Below are positions 47,001 through 54,955 of a DNA stretch of 54,955 nucleotides, in pieces (position 1 is the stretch's first letter; each line of letters begins with the position of its first letter). The notes beneath the pieces are model-generated. The model worked only from the letters and a program-made list of their open reading frames with translations. It was not told where the DNA came from and made no database searches. A program made the translations under genes and the position numbers. The stretch comes from Pachysolen tannophilus NRRL Y-2460 (lineage: Eukaryota > Ascomycota > Pichiomycetes > Alaninales > Pachysolenaceae). The stretch lies in contig KV454017.1 in NCBI GenBank assembly GCA_001661245.1, positions 305,927-360,881 on the forward strand, in the 5' to 3' direction.

Positions 47001-47967
47001 GTTGGCCCTTACCTAAATTTTTCAAAATTTCATATGTATTTAAAACTTTTCTTCTACTAACTGGATCATATTCAACGTAAACATGATGTGTTTCTTTAAC
47101 TTTTGACACTGTTTGATATGTTGGTATTGAACGAACACTGTCATTGTTATTAAATTCTGGTCTTTCAGAAGATGATGTTGTTGCTCGTAATGAAGTGTTA
47201 TTGTCTACTCTTGGTGATCTTTCTCGTTTTAACGAAAGCATGTAATCACCACTGCCCAGCAGTGGAGAAACAATGGAATTATTCCTTGATTGAGGGAGAG
47301 ATGAGTTATTAGCAAAACCCTGTCGCAAATGATGACCAGCACCATTACCGATATTACCGCTATAAGGGCCGTAAGGGCCATTTGGTCCATAAGAACCATG
47401 AGAGTTATACGGTCCAGAAGAACCATACTGTCCATAAGAACCATTAGCGCCATTAATACTTCTACTTCTGTCACTTCCATTTGTATGTCCCAGACTCAAC
47501 GAAGTAGAAGTATTTGTATTTGTTATATTGTTATCATATTCATCATCATTATCATCATCGTTATCATCATTATTATCGTCATCGTTAATATCCATCATCC
47601 CTGTGCCTGATTCACTCGATCCACCGGACTTTGCACCAAATCCCCTTACACTCAGTTCATCAATTGTACTGGGTGTGCTAGGAGCTTGTTCTTGTATGCT
47701 TCCCAATTGCAGATGTACATTTATAATATTAGGACTGTTTTTACCTAGTACTAACGAAGCGGGACTCGAAACAGCACTCGGCCCAACACTATTCCGTGAA
47801 CTCGATTCAGATAATAAAGAACTTGGTCTTCTCAAAAACTTCGGGCTCTCATCATAATCATAATCATTATTAGTAGAAGAAGCTACCACCGTATCTTCCG
47901 ACGAACCTACATCTTTTGATATTATTGAATTAAAATTCGAATCCTCCATATCCTTCCTTCCTTCCAT
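44068..47967 (-). CDS. SAK1: Snf1-activating kinase, Sak1/Tos3/Elm1 family
   Basis: Upstream kinase of Snf1/AMPK (LKB1/CaMKK-like group). In S. cerevisiae Sak1, Tos3 and Elm1 share this role; yeasts outside the genome-duplication lineage usually have fewer. The kinase domain is at about residues 312-630: LGKGQHGKVKLAK, VAIK with Lys341, the group-specific insert KTKPKLGKLAVPGSTQEDKI, IIHRDIKPANLLV with HRD at 449-451, KISDFGVSF with DFG 469-471, and TAGTPAFLAPEL. The flanks are disordered: an N-terminal part with Asp runs and Gly/Tyr/Pro repeats (about 175-205) and a 650-residue Ser/Asn-rich tail ending in basic blocks. The protein is 1299 residues. ATG at 47967; a second in-frame ATG is at 47949. 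SAK1 is used as the most likely name, but TOS3 is not excluded. Confidence 0.87.
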   Translation of the reverse strand: MEGRKDMEDSNFNSIISKDVGSSEDTVVASSTNNDYDYDESPKFLRRPSSLLSESSSRNSVGPSAVSSPASLVLGKNSPNIINVHLQLGSIQEQAPSTPSTIDELSVRGFGAKSGGSSESGTGMMDINDDDNNDDNDDDNDDEYDNNITNTNTSTSLSLGHTNGSDRSRSINGANGSYGQYGSSGPYNSHGSYGPNGPYGPYSGNIGNGAGHHLRQGFANNSSLPQSRNNSIVSPLLGSGDYMLSLKRERSPRVDNNTSLRATTSSSERPEFNNNDSVRSIPTYQTVSKVKETHHVYVEYDPVSRRKVLNTYEILKNLGKGQHGKVKLAKDMLSDRLVAIKIVDRKTKPKLGKLAVPGSTQEDKIKREIAIMKKCDHPHVVKLIEVLDDVKSRKIYLVLEYLEKGEIRWQEYDETIGDFKPVLKFHEAKKIFRDVVLGLEYLHYQGIIHRDIKPANLLVSADDVVKISDFGVSFASSLDDNNFNNELELCKTAGTPAFLAPELCQTENFTNFLENSKKITHKIDIWALGVTLFCLLFGKLPFNSDTEFGLFEAINNDSLKIPPKSSVPGYESVSDNDFESAKDLLSKLLIKDQDLRIDIPQIKKMDFFLEGLSRKDSKKYTTENVVKIDISNEEVDDAVIGIGNKIKKKLANAFKFGFRNSNNSYSNSNNSVNSSDSDRSLNHQLNSISIGTADGVGVTAKNIVPNNSNDSSNNTLILSESLRSTAASPSAEFQQQQQRHHLLSLSAAMSAANNSNVINNNQNGRHHSRNLSSGSAGLVETRKSAQGSFNTDSKQTSASNALTGIIKKNDDMRESISDSLTPSGDLLSNSDDNSFIVDNIKSHQNSTDIGSLGSCDPSLAFSSLNKLKVNIPSNTSFASLGSFDDHEVIDFSNFVPLKYKSSIKDNESKNQNDIDPKAKTSDNDEIADIDITDGPDFIYADENNNNNHAKKQEVRRSSQFSYSSYSTCSSSSSSSSETVSKYKDKGNRSTSKSDKSFFELEDSEGDESSDEKNLKENPISATNTDSNFSSTGDEAEIEDEEEEDDDAELTFAFGPKRDLPLFKPQISKRVKSYESNIPTIRSLAHAKLNNDVDDEDDKNFIITNSSSTVSFDLPLEFQQKIPELSSGSSASGSNMRSIARANSNLNITTNNGNRDGTQTMLEEKGPLSTKASSLLQSSQSVETIQLNNNSIKFLESGVSPTIKSLPKVLKSDVSSHLVLGKDVLEYDPRLFQNHYNKDRAMIPFQKAVHYNEGEDKQKNSGVLDKHNKNNINKKGAHRSNSITIGLLKHNSSSTNSTNK

Positions 47968-48432
47968 ATTTATAAGTGAAACCGTTCCTTCAAAATTTTT
48001 GATAATTTCTTGAATCTCTTTCTATGAGTAAAATAGTAATATTTCAAATCAATAAATAAACTAAAAAAAAAAATGTTAAGAAAAAAAAAAAAAAAAAAAA
48101 CACACAAACAAACAGAAAAAAAAAAAAAAAAGTTTTTGAAACTTAGTTTCAACGAAATCAACCCTTCGATTTTAATATCTATTGATCGATATACCTGATT
48201 CTATGACTTATTAAATTATTATACTTTATTTAATTATGGCTCATCAATAAAGTATTATACTACTCATCAAATGGTTTATTTAATACGTGTTGTTACATCA
48301 GAAGACAAGTTTCAGAATTAGACTCTACGCGCACGACCGCAATTTTTCACCTTTTCTCGATGTCTGCGATGAAGGTTTTGTTTGGGAGATATACAACGAA
48401 TGGGTTGAAATGTGATTTATTTTTGGGTCTAT
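47968..48432. other. Intergenic, SAK1 promoter
   Basis: 465 bases holding two long A runs (about 48062-48100 and 48116-48132) close to SAK1. Nothing else recognised. Open frames here run into the antisense of the next gene and are not supported. Confidence 0.5.
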
Positions 48433-50691
48433 TTATTCTATTTGGTCCTTATAGTTGGTTCTATTGTTGCCAGTGTCTCTTGAGACGACTCTTTTTCTTG
48501 TTGTGTTTGCTGTGTTTCTTCGTGTTGGTGGTTCCTGTTCTGTGTCGTCTTTATCGATATTTTCAAATAGTTGTTCCATGTATTGTCTATGCTCTTGTAA
48601 TTCTGGGTAATCGTAATAATCCTCATCATCGGCTTTCTTTGCTGAAGATTGAGCACTGGCCTGATTGTTTTCATCCGATTCATTTTCTTGTAGATCTGGA
48701 TTCATGACTCTGAGCTTGGATCTTCTCTTGGAAGAAACCAATATTTGTACGTCTATATCTTCTATTTCATCATCATCTTCAATTTCGTCATTCACTTCTC
48801 GTGGTTGTGAATGAGTCAAGTCGGTGAATCTATCATGTAAATGGGTTGGTTCTGGTTCAAAATATGTACTTGTTGTCAATACGGATCTCGAATCATTTAT
48901 CATTTCTTTTCGATTACCATCCACTATACTTCCATTCTCATATATCAAGTGTAACGTTGACCTTGATTTTTCAGAAAGACAACTGAAACGCTCATTACCA
49001 TTACTCGATGTAGTGTCTTCTTCTCTAATAGAAAAAGGGGTTGACATAAAAGTTGAATTTCTTCTAATGGAATTTTGAATTGTAGAAAAAGTTGATGAAA
49101 GACTTCTCCTAATGAAACTAGGTGTATGCGGCTGTTGTGGTGTGGCTGGCGCACTAGATGTGTCAATTCTCATGCTTGTTCGCACTTGGTTACTCAGAGT
49201 TCTTGAAGCGGCAGAAGCAGAAGGAGCAGCAGCAGCAGCAGTTGCTGCTGTTGTGGTTGTTGGTAAATTAGGTAATTCTGCAAGTGGTCTTTTCTTCTTT
49301 TGCATATGCAGGATGTTATTTTCATATTCCTCTCTCTTGCGGCTCCAGGACTCTATTGATAAATTATCACTTTCTCCTAAACTATTAAATTTATTATGCC
49401 TTCCGATCCCCAGTGCTCCTCCTCCTCCTCGACCATGAGAACTCATTGATGGCTTCTGAGATAAAGTGTTATAAAATTCCATAATATCAAAATTGTCAGC
49501 ATCGCTTGAAATATGTTTTTTCTTTTTATATACAAAGATATAATAACATATACCTGCACTAATGAGTAATATTGGAACAATAGTCAAAACTGTTGATAAT
49601 GTGATTACTAAAGTCTTGTGTGAATTTTTTTGCTTATAATCAACAGAAGATATAGATTCCATATCCAGTGACACATCAAATAAGTTTATTTTATAATTGC
49701 TATCAGATCTTTTTTTCTTTGTAGAAGATGAATCTGAACTTGAATTTGTTATAGTAATCAAAGTATCATAAATTATACATGACCCTAAAATTTCACTCAA
49801 GTTTAAATTTGAAGGGACATAACTATCCATTGATTCCCAATTCCAACTACTACTAGTACTGGACATATTTAATTTCACAAAATTTGGTGTCGCTAATTCA
49901 TCAATTACTTCACCTCCAACCATCATCACACTATTAATTGCAAAACTAGATTCCTGTGAATTTTCTACTAAATAATTCAGATCTTTTGTATTAAAAATTG
50001 GTAATAATGATGAAAATCTTCTGGAATTTATTGTAGTATTAGAAGCTGTCATTGTTTTAAAAGACCAAGTTTCATATTGCCATAAAGCTAATTGTTCTAA
50101 ACTTACCCATCCATAAGTCGATTGGCCTCCAACAATAATTTGAGTTTCATAATTGACTAATAAATTTGAAGCTCCATAAAAATTTGTTGGGGTTACAGAG
50201 GTTGAAAAATTTTGGAAAGTTAAAGTAGTAACATCAAACAGTAACAATCTACTTGTGATATCCGAACTATTTGATGGTGAAATTCCACCGTAGATGAATA
50301 TAATATCATCATCATCCAATGTTGTAAGGTAATTCGAATACTGATAAAATGGAACGGACTCATTAGATAAACTTAAAGAATACCATATATCTTCATCTGA
50401 ATCGTATTTTTGTAAACCTATATCTTCTTTTTCAGTTTCATAAAACGCATAGAGTTGATTATTTGCAATAACTAATGAACCATTTGAAGGTGGCGAGGCC
50501 AAAATATCAGTCACTTGTGAATCATTTGTAAATTTATCGTTAAAACTCAAAGACACGAAATCGTTATTTGATAGTCGAATATAAACAGTTGTATTTTCAT
50601 ATGAATAAAGGGCTTGCTGTACTATTGTATCTTGTGCCTGAACCCAACTTACTGAAAGCAGAATAAACGATACTAGCACCGATGTTCTCAT
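48433..50691 (-). CDS. Unrecognised type I membrane protein with a kelch-like ectodomain
   Basis: A 752-residue protein with a signal peptide (1-19, cut probably after VQA), an ectodomain of about 340 residues, one membrane segment (361-388) followed by KKKK, and a 360-residue cytoplasmic tail. The ectodomain has repeating beta-strand patterns such as IIFIYGGISPSNSSDITSRL, LLVNYETQIIVGGQS and AINSVMMVGGEVIDE, reminiscent of kelch/galactose-oxidase blades, and many NxS/T sites. The tail is Ser-rich with basic and acidic clusters (MSTPFSIREEDTTSSNGNER; EDDDEIEDIDVQ) and an Ala run. The layout suggests a cell-surface or cell-wall sensing protein with a regulated tail. I cannot give it a yeast name. 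Confidence 0.8.
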   Translation of the reverse strand: MRTSVLVSFILLSVSWVQAQDTIVQQALYSYENTTVYIRLSNNDFVSLSFNDKFTNDSQVTDILASPPSNGSLVIANNQLYAFYETEKEDIGLQKYDSDEDIWYSLSLSNESVPFYQYSNYLTTLDDDDIIFIYGGISPSNSSDITSRLLLFDVTTLTFQNFSTSVTPTNFYGASNLLVNYETQIIVGGQSTYGWVSLEQLALWQYETWSFKTMTASNTTINSRRFSSLLPIFNTKDLNYLVENSQESSFAINSVMMVGGEVIDELATPNFVKLNMSSTSSSWNWESMDSYVPSNLNLSEILGSCIIYDTLITITNSSSDSSSTKKKRSDSNYKINLFDVSLDMESISSVDYKQKNSHKTLVITLSTVLTIVPILLISAGICYYIFVYKKKKHISSDADNFDIMEFYNTLSQKPSMSSHGRGGGGALGIGRHNKFNSLGESDNLSIESWSRKREEYENNILHMQKKKRPLAELPNLPTTTTAATAAAAAPSASAASRTLSNQVRTSMRIDTSSAPATPQQPHTPSFIRRSLSSTFSTIQNSIRRNSTFMSTPFSIREEDTTSSNGNERFSCLSEKSRSTLHLIYENGSIVDGNRKEMINDSRSVLTTSTYFEPEPTHLHDRFTDLTHSQPREVNDEIEDDDEIEDIDVQILVSSKRRSKLRVMNPDLQENESDENNQASAQSSAKKADDEDYYDYPELQEHRQYMEQLFENIDKDDTEQEPPTRRNTANTTRKRVVSRDTGNNRTNYKDQIE

Positions 50692-51137
50692 AACAGCTCA
50701 CAATAAATAAATATCAACGATACGGTATTTCGATTTAAGTTGAGTTAAAAACTGGAATAAATATATAGTTTTTTTTTTTATTTTATTTTAGTGATACTTT
50801 AAACGAATGTACAAATGTATCCTTTTCTTCTTCTTACTATTATTATTATTATTATTTACTTCACTTATATTACATCAAGATGAGATATTATAGAATTCAG
50901 TTTAGCAGTTTCTAAAAACTGCTCTAAAACTAAAAAAAAAGAAGAAAAAAATAGTCAAGATATTATTTTGGTTTGGTTCATTTTGGTTAAATTTTAATTG
51001 TTTACAATTTACCGCATTAGTCAAAAACAACAATTTTTGGGACATAATGATTTTAATACTCTTAAGTTCTATTAATTTTATGAATTTTATACAGGGATAA
51101 AAGATAAATAAGGACGAGAATAGAATATAAGAAACAT
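50692..51137. other. Intergenic
   Basis: 446 bases between the membrane-protein gene's start and the ARO2 stop. It has TATTAT repeats near 50838-50858 and a palindromic AGCAGTTTCTAAAAACTGCT at 50904-50923, arms of eight bases. No gene seen. Confidence 0.5.
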
Positions 51138-52368
51138 TCAGGCAACGACTGAGCGAGCAAATTCTCTTGATTTTTGTATCAAGACAGCATCTGCCAATAC
51201 CAAAGCTGCCATAGATTCTACAATTGGTACAGCTCTAGGAACAACACTTGGATCATGTCTACCTCTAGCAGCTAATATACCTTCTTCACCATCATAAGAG
51301 GAGGTAGTTTGGTCTTGAGAAATGGTTGCTGCAGGCTTGAATGCCACAGAAAAATAAATATTTTCACCATTACTGATACCACCTTGAATACCACCAGAAT
51401 TATTTGTCTTTGTTCTAAGTTTACCTGTTGTTGGATCAAGATAAAATGGATCATTATGTTTTGAACCTGGTATAGTAGTACCAATAAAACCTGATCCAAT
51501 TTCAAAACCTTTTGTTGCTGGGATTGAGAGCATAGCATGTGCCAACATTGCTTCCAACTTATCAAAAGCAGGTTCACCTAAACCAATTGGCAAATTTCTT
51601 ATTACACATGTAACAACCCCACCAATGGAATCTTTTAAATCTCTATAGTGTTCAATAATCTTTGTCAATTTATCCTGGATTTCAAGATCAGGACAACGGA
51701 TTGGACCAACTTCATCAACTTGTTCTCTTGTCACAGTATTTAATAATTTTAAGAAACTTTCAGATCTTGGATCTCTATCAATAGAGACTTCACCTACTGC
51801 TGAAACAAAAGCAACAATTTCAACATTATTAACTTTTTTCAAAAATTTCTCTGCAATACCACCAGCTGCAACTCTTCCAATAGTTTCTCTTGCAGATGAT
51901 CTTCCACCACCTGATGAAGCTTTAATACCATATTTTTGCAAATAAGTAAAATCAGCATGAGAAGGTCTTGGATAAATGTCTGTTTCCGAATAATCATGAG
52001 GTCTTTGATCTTGATTACGAACTAACATTCCAATAGGTGTACCTAAAGTCTTACCATTTTCAGTACCACTATGGATTTCAACTTTATCCTTCTCATCTCT
52101 TGGTGTTGATAATTTGGATTGACCCGGTCTTCTCCTTGATAACTGAGGTTGAATATCAGCCTCAGTTAAGTCCATTCCAGGAGGAATACCATCAACGATA
52201 CAACCGACCGATTTACAATGAGATTCTCCATAAGTAGTTACACCTGCAAGAAAAAAAAAAAAAATAAAAATTTTTTTTTTAACTGTTAATATACATCCAC
52301 AAAAAAAATCCAACTATTTATTTCTTCATTATTTCTTACTTACGGAAAAGATGACCAAAAGTTGACAT
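51138..52368 (-). CDS. ARO2: Chorismate synthase, spliced
   Basis: Makes chorismate from 5-enolpyruvylshikimate-3-phosphate, the branch point to Phe, Tyr and Trp; fungal forms also have NADPH-flavin reductase activity. Exons 52344-52368 and 51138-52243 encode 376 residues, the same as S. cerevisiae Aro2. Splicing rebuilds [20 protein letters not shown], with the first chorismate synthase signature [18 protein letters not shown]. Others are [50 protein letters not shown], the [20 protein letters not shown] signature, and a C-terminal [18 protein letters not shown]. Without splicing the frame would start with an implausible Phe-rich leader. It shares a 287-base divergent promoter with SRP102. 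Confidence 0.97.
52244..52343 (-). other. Intron in ARO2
   Basis: A 100-base intron with donor GTAAGT, likely branch TATTAAC at 52285-52291 and acceptor GCAG at 52244. The C/GT split codon gives Arg9. S. cerevisiae ARO2 lacks this intron. Confidence 0.93.
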
Positions 52369-52655
52369 CGTCAAATATAAATATTACTATTGATTACTTA
52401 GTTATTTATTTGATAAACAAATAAAAAAATGAATAATACTTCTTTTCTTCGATGAGTACATGTTCTGATGATTCATCGTCACATCATTTTTTATGATTTT
52501 TGTGAGATTTAAAACTGTTTTTGATATTTTCACACACGACCGGTTTTCTTCCCCAAAAAAAGAAAAATGGGTCATAAAGTGAACCAAAAAAAAAACAGAA
52601 AGAAGAAGAAAATGGAACAGTTATTGGATATACCAAACTATAAATTAATTCAGTA

Positions 52656-53474
52656 ATGATGATGATGATGATTTCAATTGGTGATCCGATAGTGGTGACA
52701 GCTATAGTGGGGTTAATTGTTGTGTTGGTTTTAGCTGGGGTTTTCCATAAGGAATTTTTATTTGGATTTTTCAAAAATGATCAAAAAACATTTTTAATAT
52801 GTGGTCCAAATAACAGTGGTAAGACAAGTTTATTTTATTTGTTGGCTACAGGTAAAGTTCCTTCATATCCACCTCAGATGTCTCAGGTACCGAATTTTAA
52901 AGAAAATTATCAATTACCATCTAGTGCGAAGGTATCTATAGGAGAGAATTTCAAATTAATTGATTATCCAGGTCATCCAAAGTTATTAAATCTTTATTTA
53001 TATAAAGATTTAAAAAATAAAAAATTTCTTAAAAATTGTAAAGGAATAATATTTGTTTTAGATTCTTCATCAATTAATGAATTTGAAATTGGTAAGATGT
53101 TATATGAGATTTTATCTAAAACAGAATTTTTACCAAATGGAGTAGATATATTAGTTGCTTGTAATAAATCAGATTTATTTCAAAGTAAGCCAGTATTTAA
53201 AATTAAAGAGATTTTGGAACTGGAAATGAATAAGATAAGGATTAATAATAGTAAGAATATCAATAAGATTGATTCAAGTGAGGGTGACATTGTAGATGGA
53301 GGTGAAGAAGATTTTTTAACTATTAGTAGTGGTAGTGGCAGTGGCAGTGGTAGCAAAAGTTCAAAATTTACATTTGATCAATTAGAAGGAAATTTTGATT
53401 TCTTGGATGGGAGTGTTAATAAGCAAAAAATTGACAAATGGGAATGTTGGATGGTAGAAAGGGCAGTCAACTAA
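52656..53474 (+). CDS. SRP102: Signal recognition particle receptor beta subunit
   Basis: Small GTPase anchored in the ER membrane that binds SR-alpha (Srp101) and helps hand ribosomes to the translocon. The 272-residue protein has an N-terminal membrane anchor (about 12-30), P-loop GPNNSGKT (50-57), DYPGH (103-107) for the G3 box, GIIFVLDSS, and ACNKSD with NKSD at 170-173. WECWMVERAVN closes the protein. A Gly-Ser repeat (about 226-236) sits in the loop near the C-terminal end. The start is five tandem ATG codons (52656-52670), so the exact first residue is uncertain. It is convergent with VFA1, with six bases between the stops. Confidence 0.95.
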   Translation: MMMMMISIGDPIVVTAIVGLIVVLVLAGVFHKEFLFGFFKNDQKTFLICGPNNSGKTSLFYLLATGKVPSYPPQMSQVPNFKENYQLPSSAKVSIGENFKLIDYPGHPKLLNLYLYKDLKNKKFLKNCKGIIFVLDSSSINEFEIGKMLYEILSKTEFLPNGVDILVACNKSDLFQSKPVFKIKEILELEMNKIRINNSKNINKIDSSEGDIVDGGEEDFLTISSGSGSGSGSKSSKFTFDQLEGNFDFLDGSVNKQKIDKWECWMVERAVN

Positions 53475-53480
53475 TTAAAA

Positions 53481-54221
53481 CTATATATCATTTTCATCAT
53501 CATTATTTTTCAATATTAAAACTTGTTCTCCAGGTTTAGGTAAATCTTTAACACTTGGGAAAAATGAAGGATCTTGTAATTTTTTTGCATGTTCTTTTTT
53601 TTTCAAAATTTCATTATATTTTTTCAATCTTAATTGATAATAATTCATATCTAATTGAAATTTTTTATATTTTATCTCCAATTTTTGTAATTCTAAAGTC
53701 TTTAATTCAATTTCTTTCTTTATAGAATTTAATTTTTCTTTATTATCAAGTGTAGGTTTAGATTTATCTTTATCTTTAACTTCAGTATCTCCATCAGTAT
53801 TACCATCACCATCAGGTTCAGGTTTAAGATTTTTCCCCTTTTCTTTCTTGTTAAAATATCCAACAATTTTATTAATACCAATACCATTTTCATCATTAAC
53901 TAATTTTTCTAATTTTATACATTTTTCAGATAATTTCAATTTTTCAAGTTTTAAATTTTCAATTTTTAATTCAATTTCTTTATTTTCTTCTAAATTATCA
54001 ATATCATCACTTAAAAATCTTGAAGAACAAAAATTTTTATCTAATAAATGTGATTCACATATATAGAAAAAATCTAATTCTGAATAATTTAAAGATTTTA
54101 AAGTTACCAATACCGAAACAGTAGGTTTATAACATATAAAGCATGATTTAGCATCTGATTGAGCAAGTTTCCGAAGTTTATATATATTTGGGAAAGGAAC
54201 ACTTTTCTTCTGAGACAACAT
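53481..54221 (-). CDS. VFA1: Vps4-associated protein Vfa1
   Basis: Vfa1 binds the MIT domain of the ESCRT AAA-ATPase Vps4 and stimulates it on endosomes. The 246-residue protein begins with a zinc-binding module: Cys27 and Cys30 in KSCFICYKPTVSVLVT, then FFYICESHL with Cys55 and His58. A Lys/Glu-rich coiled coil follows, with a low-complexity Gly-Asp-Thr insert near 135-150, and it ends in KKKEHAKKLQDPSFFPSVKD, LPKPGEQV, a short C-terminal MIT-interacting-type helix region. S. cerevisiae Vfa1 has the same CIICYKPTVTVLIT and FFYTCEIHL segments. Confidence 0.9.
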   Translation of the reverse strand: MLSQKKSVPFPNIYKLRKLAQSDAKSCFICYKPTVSVLVTLKSLNYSELDFFYICESHLLDKNFCSSRFLSDDIDNLEENKEIELKIENLKLEKLKLSEKCIKLEKLVNDENGIGINKIVGYFNKKEKGKNLKPEPDGDGNTDGDTEVKDKDKSKPTLDNKEKLNSIKKEIELKTLELQKLEIKYKKFQLDMNYYQLRLKKYNEILKKKEHAKKLQDPSFFPSVKDLPKPGEQVLILKNNDDENDI

Positions 54222-54955
54222 ATTATAAAAAAAGAAAAAAGATAAAATCTATACCAAATAACAAACTATCTGATTAAAATTAGTTATTTAATCTCAAATC
54301 CAATTTATAACTAGTTGTACAACTAGTAATACAAACTAGTAATAAATTGATTGTTTTTAATTTTTTTAAACTTGATTTACCCTACCTTCCCTGAAACATT
54401 CCGTCTTCCGCCACTTTAATAAATCAATTATAGATGATGATGATGATGATAATATAAAAAAGATATCATATCGTATACAAACTTACAACAAAGGAAAGAA
54501 TTAGCTATTTATGAAAAATAAATGCTAGGATCTAGCAATTTAATAAAAAAAAAGAAAAAAAATATAATCTATTTAAAATTCTAATTTAATTAATTCTTCT
54601 TTATATCTTTTTATCTTTAGTAAAAAAAATTTAAATTTTTTCTACTTTCTTTTTCGGAGTGAAAGGAAAAGAAAGAAAGAAAGAGAGAAAAAAAATAAAA
54701 AGAATATAATAATATTATTATTTTAATTTAATTAAATTTAAATATCTAATTATTTATTAAACTCATATCAATCAATCAATTCAATTTAAAAAATTTCTTG
54801 TTTGTTTGATAATATTCTTTATTGGTAATATATTTATATATAAATAAATATATATATATATATTAATATATTATTCAATTCATCATCAATACTGATTTTT
54901 GCCCCTATTTGTTAGGTGTTTTTTTTTTTATTTTTTTTTTTTTAAATTTTTTTTT
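54222..54955. other. Intergenic, VFA1 promoter and window end
   Basis: 734 bases with no gene. It contains the 18-base palindrome at 54310-54327, GATGAT repeats near 54432-54450, purine-rich GAAAGAAAG repeats near 54659-54695, TA repeats near 54833-54862 and long T runs to the window end. Confidence 0.55.
54310..54327. repeat. 18-base perfect palindrome
   Basis: ACTAGTTGTACAACTAGT is its own reverse complement. A further ACTAGT half-site follows at 54335-54340 (AAACTAGTAA). It lies 89 bases upstream of VFA1 and may be a dimer-binding operator. Confidence 0.85.

Noticed and set aside
48360-48707. Plus-strand ORF antisense to the kelch-like membrane protein gene
   Set aside because: It lies mostly opposite the real coding frame, and its Leu/Cys-rich composition mirrors that frame.
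1-54955. Transposons, LTR or virus-like elements, CRISPR arrays, toxin systems
   Set aside because: No terminal repeats with target duplication, no integrase, reverse transcriptase, transposase or capsid-like frames, and no regularly spaced repeat-spacer array on either strand.

Overview
This is a nuclear segment of an ascomycete budding yeast (Saccharomycotina). It is strongly AT-rich, with compact genes, short introns carrying GTAAGT-like donors and TACTAAC-like branch points, and gene families of standard yeast type. It begins inside a broken 3' end of TEF1 and contains one run of N (25747-26644), so it looks like a draft scaffold. CTG codons are rare. At several positions where other fungi have a conserved alanine (two in the Atg1 kinase domain, probably one each in the ELO elongase and Yip4) this genome has CTG. 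That suggests a member of the CUG-Ala yeasts (Pachysolen/Nakazawaea type). If so, CTG residues shown as Leu in standard translations should be read as Ala.

Layout. 1-9 kb: TEF1 (3' end), YPT7, PHO80, PHO88, FAR8, and an unrecognised multi-pass membrane protein. 9-17.3 kb: a possible nutrient-scavenging group made of a Dal5-family permease (one intron), an FAD-dependent amino-acid/fructosyl-amino-acid oxidase and a 5-oxoprolinase (one intron), with GATAAG boxes before the oxoprolinase. 17.5-25.6 kb: UBP6 (intron), MIC19 split by an apparent inversion, a DUF1749 hydrolase, an unrecognised Ser/Asn-rich protein, and an ELO-family elongase with a QxxHH box. 25.7-26.6 kb: assembly gap. 26.7-33.6 kb: a sugar-porter transporter, EIS1 and YIP4. 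33.7-39.9 kb: MND1, GTS1 and ATG1, a block also linked in Saccharomyces cerevisiae. 40.5-54.2 kb: NOP53 (one apparent frameshift), a TauD/JLP1-like dioxygenase, a SAK1-type kinase, an unrecognised type I membrane protein, ARO2 (intron), SRP102 and VFA1. The last 0.7 kb has no gene.

The genes are mostly housekeeping: vacuole fusion, phosphate signalling, ER targeting, autophagy, ribosome assembly, aromatic amino-acid synthesis, proteasome function, eisosomes and MICOS. The accessory part is the permease/oxidase/oxoprolinase stretch and the JLP1-like gene, both likely for nitrogen or sulfur scavenging. I saw no tRNA, rRNA, CRISPR array, transposon or virus-like element. The strongest leads are (1) the MIC19 gene whose N- and C-terminal coding parts lie on opposite strands, with breakpoints that fit a single ~0.91-kb inversion at a 5-bp inverted microhomology, and (2) the CUG-to-alanine signal.
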